NCBI GenBank assembly: GCA_947493495.1
Contig: CANLRN010000014.1
Location: 1-64,000, forward strand
Reading direction: 5' to 3'
Source: an uncultured Aquimarina sp.
GTDB taxonomy: Bacteria > Bacteroidota > Bacteroidia > Flavobacteriales > Flavobacteriaceae
DNA length: 64,000 nucleotides
Positions 29,246-40,476 of the stretch are shown piece by piece. Under the pieces are notes generated by a model. That model was not told the DNA's origin. It searched no databases and was given only the letters and a program-made list of their open reading frames with translations. The number at the start of each line of letters is the position of its first letter. The first letter of the stretch is position 1. Position numbers and translations under genes: made by a program.

Positions 29246-30211
29246 ATGCCTGTTGTAGTTTCTAAATATATCCCATCTTATCTATTTAAAAACAGCCATC
29301 TTTCGACTATATACCCTAATCTATTAAGAAAGGTTAGGTATATTGCTCAAAAAAGAGAACGGTTAGAGTTAGATGATGGTGATTTTATAGATATAGATTG
29401 GAGTTATACTGCTGATAAAAACAGTAAAAATCTTGCCATACTTATTCATGGGCTTGAAGGAAATGCGCAAAGGCAGTATATGCTGGGACTTGCTAAAAAG
29501 CTCAATAATTCTCAATGGAATGTAGCAGCGATTAATTTACGTAATTGTAGTGGAGAAGTTAACCGGTATTACCAATCATACAATGCTGGCGTTAGTGATG
29601 ATTTGCATGAAGTGATACATCATATTATCAATACGTATTCTTATTCCATTATCACTCTTTGTGGTTTTAGCCTTGGCGGCAATATCATGCTTAAATATTT
29701 GGGAGAAGAACGTGTTTTACCAAAAAAAATAAGAGCAGCAGTTGGTATTTCTGTTCCTTGTGATTTATATGATTCATTAACCGCAATTAACAAACCTCAT
29801 AATTATATATATCAAAAACGTTTTATTCGTACTCTTAAACGTAAATTATATGAAAGACAAGAGCTTTTTCCTGACCAACTAAAGATTGAGGATATTAAAG
29901 CTTGTAATTCTTTAATTGACATTGATAATATATATACTAGCAAGGCTCACGGATATATAGACGCCATGGATTATTATATGAAATGTAGTTGTTTACAGTT
30001 TTTACCTAATATTAAAGTCCCTACCTTAGTACTAAATGCTAAAAATGATTCTTTTCTTGGAGCTAACTGCTACCCTATAAAAGAAGCAAAAGAAAATCCA
30101 AATTCATTTCTTGAAACTCCTAAATATGGAGGTCACGTAGGTTTTTATCTTCCTAGCGGGACTTATTATCACGAATATAGAGTTGCTCAATTTTTTAAAA
30201 AATACGAATAG
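29246..30211 (+). CDS. YheT-like alpha/beta hydrolase
   Basis: LAILIHGLEGNAQRQYMLGLAKKL, LCGFSLGGNIMLKYLGE. Confidence 0.85.
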   Translation: MPVVVSKYIPSYLFKNSHLSTIYPNLLRKVRYIAQKRERLELDDGDFIDIDWSYTADKNSKNLAILIHGLEGNAQRQYMLGLAKKLNNSQWNVAAINLRNCSGEVNRYYQSYNAGVSDDLHEVIHHIINTYSYSIITLCGFSLGGNIMLKYLGEERVLPKKIRAAVGISVPCDLYDSLTAINKPHNYIYQKRFIRTLKRKLYERQELFPDQLKIEDIKACNSLIDIDNIYTSKAHGYIDAMDYYMKCSCLQFLPNIKVPTLVLNAKNDSFLGANCYPIKEAKENPNSFLETPKYGGHVGFYLPSGTYYHEYRVAQFFKKYE

Positions 30212-30242
30212 GTGTTTTAACCTAATTTATGCCTCAGAAAAA

Positions 30243-32072
30243 TTATATAGACTGCATTCCTACTAGTTTTTTATACATCCCATTTTTAGCTAATAATTCT
30301 TCGTGTGTTCCTTGTTCTAAAATTTCTCCTTTTTGCATCACCACTATAGCATCTGCTTTTTGGATGGTAGATAATCGATGTGCAATCACTATAGAAGTTC
30401 TGTTTTGCATCATTTTTTCTAACGCATCTTGTACCAAACGCTCGCTTTCTGTATCTAAAGCAGAAGTGGCTTCATCCAGTATCATAATCGGAGGGTTTTT
30501 AAGTACTGCTCTAGCGATACTCAATCGTTGTTTTTGTCCACCAGATAGTTTTCCTCCAGAATCTCCAATATTAGTGTGGATACCATTTGGCAAATCTTTT
30601 ACAAACTCCCAGGCATTTGCGATTTTTAATGCATCAATGATCTCTTCTTCACTAGCATCTTCTTTTCCTAATACTACATTATTCTTTACCGTATCATTAA
30701 ATAAAATAGAATCTTGTGTGACTAAACCCATCAAATTTCGTAGCGATTTTTTAGTCAAGTCTTTGATATTCTGATTATCAATAGTAATTTCTCCTTTGTG
30801 TACATCATAAAATCGAGTTACTAAATTGGCTATCGTAGATTTTCCACTTCCTGATTGTCCAACTAGTGCAACGGTCTTTCCTTTCTCGATTTTTAAAGAA
30901 AAATCCTTTAACACATAATCATCTTCATATTTAAACGAGATATTGCTAAAAGATACATCGGTATTGAACCCTTCTTTTACAATTGCACCTTCTTTATCTT
31001 GTAGTGGTGACACGGTCTGCAAAACATCTAATACTCGATCTGCTGCGGCATTTCCTGCTTTTACTTTATAACTAGCTTTACTAATGGCTTTTGCAGGTGT
31101 TAATATCTGGTACGCCAATCCCATATAACCAATAAAGGCTCCACCAGTTAATGAATGATCTATCAATACCATAATCCCTCCGTACCATAATAATGCAGCG
31201 ATCGTAACAATTCCTAAAAACTCACTCGTAGGAGATGCTAGGTTCTGGCGATGCCCTAGCGTATTAGAATAATTAAAAAACCGATCTGTAGATTGTTGAA
31301 ATTTTTTATTAAAATGAGATTCGGAATTAAAGCCTTTGATTACTCTTAACCCACTTAATGTTTCTTCTAATGTAGATAAAAACATTCCTTGTTCTTCTTG
31401 TACTTTCTGTGAATGTTTTTTTAATTTTTTGCCAATCCAGGAAATGATAAAACCAGCAATAGGAATAAACAAAAACACAAATATGGTAAGCTTAACACTA
31501 GTGAGAAACATGGTAACTATTGCAAAAATAATAGTCAATGGTTCTCGGACAATTAATTCTAAAACCGATAATAAAGATGCTTGTACTTCTGCTACATCTC
31601 CAGAAATACGGGCAATAATATCCCCTTTTCTTTTTTCTGAATAATAAGAAATAGGTAATCTGATTATTTTATCATAGATACTATTTCTAAGATCTTTTAA
31701 CACCCCATTTCTAAGATAGGTAACAAAAAATATAGCAAGATAACTAAACAGATTTTTCAATAAAAAAAGACTAATGATAATAATAATCATATACATCAGT
31801 GTTTTTTGCGGCCCATCATTTTCGGATACAGAAGTGATAAAATAGTTCAATGAATCTACTACGTATGATTTATACCCTTCAAAACCAGTTTTATCATAAA
31901 TAGGTTTTTCAAATATTTTTTCACTTTCTCCAAATAATACATTGATCATCGGCATCAATGATACCATTGCTAGTGTACTAAATAATGCATAAAAGATATT
32001 ACATATGATATTGAGTATTGCATACCGCTTGTAGGGTGCAATAAAGTGTGATAACTTTTTTAGGTAATTCAT
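30243..32072 (-). CDS. ABC transporter, MsbA-like (fused TM and ATPase)
   Basis: 609 aa; VALVGQSGSGKSTIANLVTRFYD, LSGGQKQRLSIARAVLKNPPIMILDEATSALD. Confidence 0.92.
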   Translation of the reverse strand: MNYLKKLSHFIAPYKRYAILNIICNIFYALFSTLAMVSLMPMINVLFGESEKIFEKPIYDKTGFEGYKSYVVDSLNYFITSVSENDGPQKTLMYMIIIIISLFLLKNLFSYLAIFFVTYLRNGVLKDLRNSIYDKIIRLPISYYSEKRKGDIIARISGDVAEVQASLLSVLELIVREPLTIIFAIVTMFLTSVKLTIFVFLFIPIAGFIISWIGKKLKKHSQKVQEEQGMFLSTLEETLSGLRVIKGFNSESHFNKKFQQSTDRFFNYSNTLGHRQNLASPTSEFLGIVTIAALLWYGGIMVLIDHSLTGGAFIGYMGLAYQILTPAKAISKASYKVKAGNAAADRVLDVLQTVSPLQDKEGAIVKEGFNTDVSFSNISFKYEDDYVLKDFSLKIEKGKTVALVGQSGSGKSTIANLVTRFYDVHKGEITIDNQNIKDLTKKSLRNLMGLVTQDSILFNDTVKNNVVLGKEDASEEEIIDALKIANAWEFVKDLPNGIHTNIGDSGGKLSGGQKQRLSIARAVLKNPPIMILDEATSALDTESERLVQDALEKMMQNRTSIVIAHRLSTIQKADAIVVMQKGEILEQGTHEELLAKNGMYKKLVGMQSI

Positions 32073-32867
32073 ATATGCATCAAATATTTCGTATTTACTA
32101 AACTATATCTCCCGATAGTTTTTGTAAATCTATCAGCAAAAATAAGGCTTATTTTTTGGTTATCTAATACCAAATCTTTGATACCTATAGCTAAATCAAA
32201 TAAGAGTAAATAATCTAATTCTGAAGTATAAGAAGAAGTTAGTAATGGAACAAGTACTTTACATCTAGGATAATCGTATGCCTTTTATCTTTTTTGAAAT
32301 AAATACTAAAAAAAACCTGTAGGTTCCATAAAACAGACAGGTTATTCATTGTGATTAAGGGCAACTGTGATTTTGTTTATACTATTAAAATCACATTGTA
32401 ATTTTTTCTTATTTAAAACAAAAAAACTTTTTTTGCTAAATACATACAGTTAGAAATCAATTCGAATGTAGGCTTCACTGATTTTCTTAGATTGTTTATA
32501 CGTTTTTTCATAACAGGGCAATGCGAGAGGTTAAAAATTAATTTATCGTTTTTAAGAAATATCACATATTATATTATGCTATCTCTAAATGGGATTGCTA
32601 ATATACAAAAAAAACAATAAATGACGTTTAAATACTTATTAAATAGACAAAATGCACAAAATTTTAACATTTATATGTGTAAAGTTATATTTTATCGGTT
32701 AAAGTAAAAGTTTAACCCTATACAATTCTTACATGTATTGTAGTCTTTTTCTTTCAAAAATTAGATTTTTTTGCTTTTTCTGACAAACAAGGTTGTTTTG
32801 AAATACTTATTATTCGTGATTCAATAAAATAAAAACGTATAATTTTATAGAGAATTTGAATTTGATG

Positions 32868-33521
32868 TTATAAATTCATTTCAGGCACATTTTCGCTAAT
32901 TATAAGCTTGCCTTCTGTAGCTTTTTTTATTTCATCTACACTAATTCCAGGTGCTCTTTCTTTAAGTATAAATCCTTCATTGCTAATTTCAAAAACAGCC
33001 ATGTTAGTGACTACTTTTTTAACACAGTTGATACCTGTGAGAGGCAAAGAACATTCTGCGAGTAATTTTGATGCTCCAGCTCTATTAGTATGCATCATAG
33101 CAACAATTATATTTTCTGCACTGGCTACAAGATCCATCGCCCCTCCCATTCCTTTTACCATTTTTCCAGGAATTTTCCAGTTGGCAATATCTCCTTTTTC
33201 TGAAACTTCCATCGCTCCGAGAATGGTTAAGTCTACATGCTGCCCTCTAATCATATTAAAACTTGTCGCAGAATCAAAAAAAGAAGCTCCAGGCATAGTT
33301 GTAATAGTTTGTTTCCCCGCATTAATAATGTCTGGATCCTCTTCTCCATCATACGGAAATGGTCCCATCCCCAGTACACCATTTTCACTTTGAAATTCTA
33401 CCTCTACCCCTTTAGGAATATAATTAGCCACCAAAGTTGGAATACCTATTCCCAAATTCACAAAATATCCATCCTTTAATTCTTGTGCAATTCTTTTTGC
33501 TATTCCATTTTTATCTAGCAT
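32868..33521 (-). CDS. 3-oxoacid CoA-transferase subunit B
   Basis: YFVNLGIGIPTLVANYIPKGVEVEFQSENGVLGMGPFP. Confidence 0.92.
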   Translation of the reverse strand: MLDKNGIAKRIAQELKDGYFVNLGIGIPTLVANYIPKGVEVEFQSENGVLGMGPFPYDGEEDPDIINAGKQTITTMPGASFFDSATSFNMIRGQHVDLTILGAMEVSEKGDIANWKIPGKMVKGMGGAMDLVASAENIIVAMMHTNRAGASKLLAECSLPLTGINCVKKVVTNMAVFEISNEGFILKERAPGISVDEIKKATEGKLIISENVPEMNL

Positions 33522-33742
33522 AATTATTTTCTTGTGATTTTATATAAACTGATACCCGTATATTTTTTATACAGAAATGTATTCAAGTGTTTTTAATTAC
33601 CATACTAAGCAAGTTATATAAAAAATTATTGAAATTATCTTGAACAGACTTAGTATGGTAACTTAAATTTAATACTCATAAAACGCCAATATATAGTATC
33701 TGAATATTGTTTATGAATATAAATAAGTAATCACAACAACTA

Positions 33743-34378
33743 TTAATTAGGTTGCGGTGTCATTCTTAAATACGGTTTTATTTCTTTATGTCCTTTTGGA
33801 AATAATTTCGGGATATCCTCAGTACTCACTGCTGGTACAATAACACAATCGTCTCCTTGATTCCAATTAGCAGGAGTAGCTACCTTATGATAGGCTGTTA
33901 ATTGTAATGAGTCTATTACTCTTAGTAATTCGTCAAAATTACGCCCTGTAGATGCAGGATATGTAATTGTTAACTTTATTTTCTTATCTGGTGCAATGAC
34001 AAAAACTGAACGCACCGTTAATTGACTATCTGCCTTAGGGTGTATCATATCATATAATTCTGATACCTTTCTATCCTCATCAGCAATTATCGGAAAATTA
34101 ACCGTTGTATTCTGAGTTTCATTGATATCTTTAATCCAACCATGGTGTGATGATACTCCATCTACGCTCAAGGCAGCAACTTTCACATTTCGTTTTGTAA
34201 ATTCTTCAGTGTACTTAGCAACTGTGCCTAGCTCTGTTGTGCAAACAGGGGTATAATCTGCTGGATGTGAAAATAAAATCCCCCAGCTATCCCCTAACCA
34301 GTTGTGAAAATCTATTTGTCCTTCTGTTGTTTCTGCTATGAAGTTAGGGGCCTCATCTCCTAATCGTAATACTGCCAT
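33743..34378 (-). CDS. 1-Cys peroxiredoxin (Prx6 type)
   Basis: SWGILFSHPADYTPVCTTELGTVAKY. Confidence 0.93.
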   Translation of the reverse strand: MAVLRLGDEAPNFIAETTEGQIDFHNWLGDSWGILFSHPADYTPVCTTELGTVAKYTEEFTKRNVKVAALSVDGVSSHHGWIKDINETQNTTVNFPIIADEDRKVSELYDMIHPKADSQLTVRSVFVIAPDKKIKLTITYPASTGRNFDELLRVIDSLQLTAYHKVATPANWNQGDDCVIVPAVSTEDIPKLFPKGHKEIKPYLRMTPQPN

Positions 34379-34404
34379 AATTTGTGTGTTTTAAGTTTTA
34401 TTTA

Positions 34405-35103
34405 TTATTTTTTTCGAACAGTTCGCTGTTCTATTCTTTTTTCATAGTTCTCTCCCTGAAAAATCCGTTGTACAAAAATCCCAGGAATATGTATATGATC
34501 TGGATCTAAGCTTCCAGCTGGAAGTAGTTCTTCTACCTCAGCCACAGTAATTTTTGCTGCACCGCACATACAGGGGTTAAAGTTTCTAGCTGTTCCTCTA
34601 AAAATAAGATTTCCTGCTTCATCTCCTTTCCAGGCTTTTACAAAAGCATAATCCGCTTTAAATGCTTGTTCTAATATGTACATTTTACCATTAAACGCTC
34701 TAGTTTCTTTTCCTTCTGCTACTTCTGTACCATAACCAGCAGGTGTATAAAATGCAGGAAAGCCTCCTTGTGCTGCACGACAACGTTCCGCTAATGTTCC
34801 TTGCGGAATTAGTTCTACATCTAATTCTCCACTTAGCATCTGGCGTTCGAATTCTTCATTTTCTCCAACGTATGACGAAATCATTTTTTTTATTTGTTTT
34901 TGTTGAAGTAAAAGCCCTAATCCAAAATCATCAACCCCAGCATTGTTAGATATACAGGTTAACCCTGTAATATTTTTTTCAACTAATGCTGCAATGGCAT
35001 TTTCAGGAATTCCACAAAGCCCAAAGCCTCCGAGCATAAAAGTCATATTATCATGTACTCCTTTTATTGCTTCCCGTACTCCAGACACTTTTTTGCTGAT
35101 CAT
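34405..35103 (-). CDS. 3-oxoacid CoA-transferase subunit A
   Basis: [58 protein letters not shown]. Confidence 0.92.
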   Translation of the reverse strand: MISKKVSGVREAIKGVHDNMTFMLGGFGLCGIPENAIAALVEKNITGLTCISNNAGVDDFGLGLLLQQKQIKKMISSYVGENEEFERQMLSGELDVELIPQGTLAERCRAAQGGFPAFYTPAGYGTEVAEGKETRAFNGKMYILEQAFKADYAFVKAWKGDEAGNLIFRGTARNFNPCMCGAAKITVAEVEELLPAGSLDPDHIHIPGIFVQRIFQGENYEKRIEQRTVRKK

Positions 35104-35314
35104 ATATCATTTTTTAGCAGATTAAAAGTAGTAAAAATAACACCAAATCATTTGTAAAAAAGGAGTTTTACAAACATTTAAGAAAAAAGACCCACAGATG
35201 TATTCACATACCAAATATTAGAGTAATCTCAATATCCCTATAAGATCTTGTTTCTAGAAAAAATCTATTTTGTATCTTAATGAAGAGGTTTAAACTTTTT
35301 TCAATAAGTATATC

Positions 35315-37609
35315 TTAAAAAACAAGTTCACTTTTTTCTTTTTTGTTCTTTTTATATACATCGCAATCCATCTCTATAGAAAGATTTTCTGGTTTCTCAA
35401 ACTCAGATTGAGAAATTACTAAATTCTCATCAGTATAGCACTTTTTCATATACAAGCCCCAAATCGGAAGTGCCATTGTTGCTCCCTGACCGTAGATAAC
35501 AGAGCTAAAATGTGTGGCTCTATGTTCTCCTCCTACCCAAACTCCAGTACAAAGATTAGGAACCATCCCTATAAACCAGCCATCACTATGATTCTGAGTA
35601 GTTCCTGTTTTACCTGCAATAGGGTTGGTAAAACCGTAGGGATATCCTGTTACTGCTTTATTCATAGTAGAAATATCCGTTCTAAGCCTCTGTCCAGAAC
35701 CTGTTTGCGTGACTCCCTCCATCAAATTGATAGTGGCATACGCTGCTTGCTTATTAATAACATCTCTAGTTTCTCTACTATTTTTGTATAAAACATTTCC
35801 ATTTTTATCTTCTATTCTAGTGATCATAGTAGGAGTGTTATATATCCCTTCATTAGCAAAGGTACTGTAAGCTCCTACCATTTCTGATAATGTAAGACTT
35901 TCTGTACCTAAACTTATAGAGGCAACAGGTTTTATAGGCGATCGAATTCCCATTTTTCTGACTAACCTAATTACGGTCTCTGGACCTACTTTATCCATCA
36001 ATCTTGCAGATATTGTATTTACAGATCCTGCTAATGCATCTTTTAGTGTCATTAATCCTATATAATCATTATCTGTATTCGTTGGTATCCACGCCTTGTT
36101 AGCAACACCATGTTTCCCTATTGGAATTATAATTTTAGACTTTGGTTCTTCGTGACAAGGAGATAATTTTAATTGATCTATAGCCGTTGCATATACAAAA
36201 GGTTTAAATGTGGATCCCACTTGTCTTTTTGCTTGGTATACGTGATCATATTTAAAATAGTGATGGTTAATACCTCCCACCCAGGCTTTAATTTCTCCAG
36301 TTTTTGGTTTTATAGATAACAGGCCAGTATGTAAAAATCTTTTGTAATACAAAATAGAATCTCTGGGAGTCATTATAGTATCAATATTCCCTTGCCATGA
36401 GAACAACTTCATTTTGGTTTTTATGTCGAAAGAAGCTATGATTTGGTTTTCATTATATCCTTTTTGGAGCATAACGCGTCGTCTTTCAGAAGATCTAATA
36501 GATTCATTTATAATTGCTTGTATTTGTTGTTCGGAAATTCCTGTATAAGGGAAAGTTGCATTATCTTTTTCTTGTACATCAAAGATGTTTTGCAAATTAG
36601 CAAGATGTTCTTTAACAGCAGCTTCTGCATGTTTTTGTAATCTAGAATCTATAGTTACAAATACCTTAAGTCCATCTCTATAAAGGTTATAGTACGCTAC
36701 TGATGATTGGTTTTTCTCCTTTTTGGGATTCTTTTTTATCCACTCTCCTACCCAATCTTTTATATATTTTCTGGCATACGTAGCACTCCCAGAAGAATAC
36801 CCTTCTGTCATAAAATGCAACTGTAATGGTAATTGCTGTAAACTATCTTTTTCTATAGTAGTGATATACCCATATTTAGCCATTTGAGCTAGTACTGTAT
36901 TTCTTCTTTTTATTGATTTTTTTGGGTTTGATTTTGGATTATAAATTACTGCACTTTTTAGCATCCCTATTAGAACGGCTGCTTCTTCTATCGTGAGATC
37001 TTTTGGTTTTTTACTAAAATATATCCGAGAAGCTGATCCGATACCTATTGCTTGATATATAAAATCATATTTATTGAGATACATTTCGATAATCTCATTC
37101 TTAGTGTATTGACGTTCTAGTCGAATCGCAATCACCCATTCTTGGATTTTTTGTGCTATCCTCTTGCTTAATTTGTTAGACCCTCCTGTAAATAGTTGTT
37201 TTGCCAATTGCTGCGTAATAGTACTGGCGCCTCCTCTAGAACCCACGGCGCTTATTGCCCTAATCGTTCCTCTGGCATCAATTCCAGAATGTTTATAAAA
37301 ACGCACATCTTCTGTAGCTATTAATGCCTGTACCAAATGTTCTGGTAGGTCTTTATAATTAATAGGCGTTCTATTTTCATTTGGTTTAAAAATAGTACCT
37401 AATTGAACTCCATCAGATGATATAATCTGTGCGGCAAGATCTGTTCTGGGGTTTTCTAATTCTTCGAAGGTAGGCATATCACCAAAAAACCCCCAACCTG
37501 CTAGCTGAAACAAAAACAATATCCCGCATATGCTTATTACAAAAACACCCCAAAACCATTTTATATACTTCTTGTGCGTTTTACTAATTTGCACCATATC
37601 CGTTATCAA
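35315..37609 (-). CDS. Penicillin-binding protein 1A (transglycosylase/transpeptidase), paralogue 1
   Basis: EDVRFYKHSGIDARGTIRA, GGASTITQQLAKQLF, QVGSTFKPFVYATAI, KTGTTQNHSDGWF. Confidence 0.93.
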   Translation of the reverse strand: MITDMVQISKTHKKYIKWFWGVFVISICGILFLFQLAGWGFFGDMPTFEELENPRTDLAAQIISSDGVQLGTIFKPNENRTPINYKDLPEHLVQALIATEDVRFYKHSGIDARGTIRAISAVGSRGGASTITQQLAKQLFTGGSNKLSKRIAQKIQEWVIAIRLERQYTKNEIIEMYLNKYDFIYQAIGIGSASRIYFSKKPKDLTIEEAAVLIGMLKSAVIYNPKSNPKKSIKRRNTVLAQMAKYGYITTIEKDSLQQLPLQLHFMTEGYSSGSATYARKYIKDWVGEWIKKNPKKEKNQSSVAYYNLYRDGLKVFVTIDSRLQKHAEAAVKEHLANLQNIFDVQEKDNATFPYTGISEQQIQAIINESIRSSERRRVMLQKGYNENQIIASFDIKTKMKLFSWQGNIDTIMTPRDSILYYKRFLHTGLLSIKPKTGEIKAWVGGINHHYFKYDHVYQAKRQVGSTFKPFVYATAIDQLKLSPCHEEPKSKIIIPIGKHGVANKAWIPTNTDNDYIGLMTLKDALAGSVNTISARLMDKVGPETVIRLVRKMGIRSPIKPVASISLGTESLTLSEMVGAYSTFANEGIYNTPTMITRIEDKNGNVLYKNSRETRDVINKQAAYATINLMEGVTQTGSGQRLRTDISTMNKAVTGYPYGFTNPIAGKTGTTQNHSDGWFIGMVPNLCTGVWVGGEHRATHFSSVIYGQGATMALPIWGLYMKKCYTDENLVISQSEFEKPENLSIEMDCDVYKKNKKEKSELVF

Positions 37610-37651
37610 AATTATATATTATCAGGAAATAAAGGAACTAAAAAAACAATA

Positions 37652-39982
37652 CTAAAACCCTAATTCATCATCATCATTTACACCTATAGGAGTATTCTTT
37701 TTATAGGCTTCGCAATCTACTTCGATGGATAGATTTTCTGGTTTTTTGAAACCGCCTTTAGAGACTTTGAGTGTTTTATCGGCATAACACTTCCTCATAT
37801 ATATTGCCCATATAGGTAGGGCCATTGTAGCCCCTTGACCAAATCTAGTAGAGCTAAAATGTGTAGCTCTATCATCGCCTCCAACCCAAACTCCTGTGCA
37901 TAGATTAGGAACTATCCCCATAAACCAACCATCACTTTGGTTCTGAGTAGTTCCTGTTTTTCCTGCTATTGGATTGTTAAATTGGTAGGGATATCCTGTG
38001 ATCACATTTTTATAATCATATCGATTCGAGGGGCCACTTCTCAATCGAGCACCAGAACCTGATTGTGTAACGCCTTCCATAAGATTTAGTGTAACATACG
38101 CCGCTTCTTTACTGATCACATCTAAGGTTTCTGGTTCGAACTGATACAAAGTAGTTCCATTCTTATCTTCTATACTAGTGATCATTACTGGTTTATTGTA
38201 TACTCCTTCATTAGCAAATGTACTATAGGCACCTACCATCTCTATCAATTTTAGATCTACAGACCCTAAGGCTATCGAGGCTACCTCTACAATCTCGGAG
38301 GTTACTCCTGATCGTCTTGCTAATCTTACTATAGGTTTTGGACCTATTCTATCTATTAGACGTGCAGAGATAGTATTTACTGATTTTGCCAATGCTTTCT
38401 TTAGACTAAAATATCCTGTATATTTTCCATCACTGTTCTTTGGGGTCCAATCTTCGGTAACTCCGTGACTTCCTGCCGGAATGGTTATCTGAGATACTGG
38501 TAGTGTGTCACAAGGAGATAACTTTAGTTGATCAATAGCCGTAGCATATACAAAAGGCTTAAATGTTGATCCTACCTGCCTGGCACCTTGATACACTTGA
38601 TCGTATTGAAAATGTTTAATGTCTATGCCTCCTACCCATGCTTTTACTTGTCCAGTTTGTGGTTCCATAGAGAGCATCCCTGATCGTAAAAACCGCTTGT
38701 AATAATAAATAGAATCTCTAGGAGTCATAATCGTATCTATGTATCCTTTCCAAGAAAATATTTTCATTTCTGTTTTTTCATCAAAAGATTTCAGTATTTG
38801 ATCTTCACTTTTTCCTTGAGCCAACATTTTTTTTCTCCTTGCAGAACTCTTAACAGCTCTCCTGATAATGGCGTCTACTTCTGTTTTTGTTAAATCTCTA
38901 AAAGGAGATGTTTTATTTTTTAATTCTTGTTTATCAAACTCTTTTTGGAGATTAGACATGTGCATATGTACAGCTTCTTCTGCATTTTTTTGCATTCTAG
39001 AATCTATGGTTACATTAATTCTTAATCCATCTCTATATATATCATAGTATACATCATCGCCTTCTTCATTCTTTTTCTTTGGGTTGTTCTTCACCCATTT
39101 ACTCATCCAGCTTCTCACATATTCTCTAAAATATGTAGCAATCCCATCAGAATGTCCTTCGGGAGCATAATCTAATTTAAGTGGTAATTCTTGTAAGCTA
39201 TCTTTTTGCTGTGTAGTGATATATTCATACTTTGCCATCTGTGCTAATACTACATCTCTTCTGTTTTTTACCAATTCTGGCCTTCGCAATGGATTATATA
39301 ATGCTGAGTTTTTAAGCATTCCAACTAATACTGCTGCTTCTTCTTTTTTTAGTTTCTTAGGGCTTTTATTAAAATAGATCCTAGAAGCGGAACTAATACC
39401 TATCGCTTGGTTTAGAAAATCATATTTATTGAGATACATGGTCATGATCTCATCTTTGGTATATTGTCTTTCTAGACGAGTAGCAATTACCCATTCTTTT
39501 ATTTTCTGAGTATATCGCTGCCAGCCTCTGGATCGTTTTCCGGTAAACAATAATTTTGCAAGTTGTTGGGTAATGGTACTAGCGCCTCCTTTGGTTCCTA
39601 AAAAAGCAAAAGCACGTACGGTACCTCTAGCATCAATTCCTGAGTGATCATAATAACGAGCATCTTCTGTAGCGACCAAAGCATTTACTAGATCAGGTGC
39701 TAAATTATCAAAAGTAACTGGGGTACGATTTTCTTTAAAAAAAGTTCCTATTTGTTTTCCATCAGATGATATAATTTGTGTAGCTAAATCATTCTGAGGG
39801 TTTTCTAAATCTTTAAAATCTGGCATTTCTCCAAAAACTCCCCAACTAGCTAACAGAAATAATAGAATTACTACCAATACACCTACTCCAAAAGTAATCC
39901 AAAACCATTTAATATATGTAAACACATTTAATGGTGGTGTGTTTGATGTTTTTCTTGTTGATTTGGATGTTGCTTTAGCCAT
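37652..39982 (-). CDS. Penicillin-binding protein 1A, paralogue 2
   Basis: EDARYYDHSGIDARGTVRA, GGASTITQQLAKLLF, KTGTTQNQSDGWF. Confidence 0.93.
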   Translation of the reverse strand: MAKATSKSTRKTSNTPPLNVFTYIKWFWITFGVGVLVVILLFLLASWGVFGEMPDFKDLENPQNDLATQIISSDGKQIGTFFKENRTPVTFDNLAPDLVNALVATEDARYYDHSGIDARGTVRAFAFLGTKGGASTITQQLAKLLFTGKRSRGWQRYTQKIKEWVIATRLERQYTKDEIMTMYLNKYDFLNQAIGISSASRIYFNKSPKKLKKEEAAVLVGMLKNSALYNPLRRPELVKNRRDVVLAQMAKYEYITTQQKDSLQELPLKLDYAPEGHSDGIATYFREYVRSWMSKWVKNNPKKKNEEGDDVYYDIYRDGLRINVTIDSRMQKNAEEAVHMHMSNLQKEFDKQELKNKTSPFRDLTKTEVDAIIRRAVKSSARRKKMLAQGKSEDQILKSFDEKTEMKIFSWKGYIDTIMTPRDSIYYYKRFLRSGMLSMEPQTGQVKAWVGGIDIKHFQYDQVYQGARQVGSTFKPFVYATAIDQLKLSPCDTLPVSQITIPAGSHGVTEDWTPKNSDGKYTGYFSLKKALAKSVNTISARLIDRIGPKPIVRLARRSGVTSEIVEVASIALGSVDLKLIEMVGAYSTFANEGVYNKPVMITSIEDKNGTTLYQFEPETLDVISKEAAYVTLNLMEGVTQSGSGARLRSGPSNRYDYKNVITGYPYQFNNPIAGKTGTTQNQSDGWFMGIVPNLCTGVWVGGDDRATHFSSTRFGQGATMALPIWAIYMRKCYADKTLKVSKGGFKKPENLSIEVDCEAYKKNTPIGVNDDDELGF

Positions 39983-39984
39983 AT

Positions 39985-40476
39985 CTAAGGGTTTTGTGCG
40001 TACTCTATTCTAAAACCTATATCGGTTATTCCTTCTAATGAGCGTATCCCATTTACTTCGCCATTTTTACGCATAGCATGTTGTAATTCTATGGTATACA
40101 CTCCTTTTTCGTAAAACCGAACGCCTTCTTTGTACCAGAGTTTGTTCTCTTTTGTATCCGTGAATCCTGTTCCTAACCAATCGCCATTAGGCTGTGCCAT
40201 TTCATATTCTAGGGTATCTGTAACAATTTTCCCATTCGGAAATCTCATTTTACTGATCAAAAATAAATTACTGTATGGGTATTCATTAGTATTCCTGACA
40301 TTGATAAACAAATTGTATTGCTTAATACTATCTAATTCTGGCAATACGAATTGCATTATATCACTTGCCTCCCAAGATCCTGGAACCGTTTTATACTCAT
40401 CAAACAATTGCTTGTTATCGCAAGAAATTATGCTAATAATTATAAAAAGAAGTGCCAAAAATCTAATTTTTATCAT
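39985..40476 (-). CDS. gldH: Gliding motility lipoprotein GldH
   Basis: MIKIRFLALLFIIISIISCDNKQLFDEYKTVPGSWEASDIMQFVLPELD...; lipobox start at 40476 preferred over the ORF-track start at 40662. Confidence 0.85.
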   Translation of the reverse strand: MIKIRFLALLFIIISIISCDNKQLFDEYKTVPGSWEASDIMQFVLPELDSIKQYNLFINVRNTNEYPYSNLFLISKMRFPNGKIVTDTLEYEMAQPNGDWLGTGFTDTKENKLWYKEGVRFYEKGVYTIELQHAMRKNGEVNGIRSLEGITDIGFRIEYAQNP

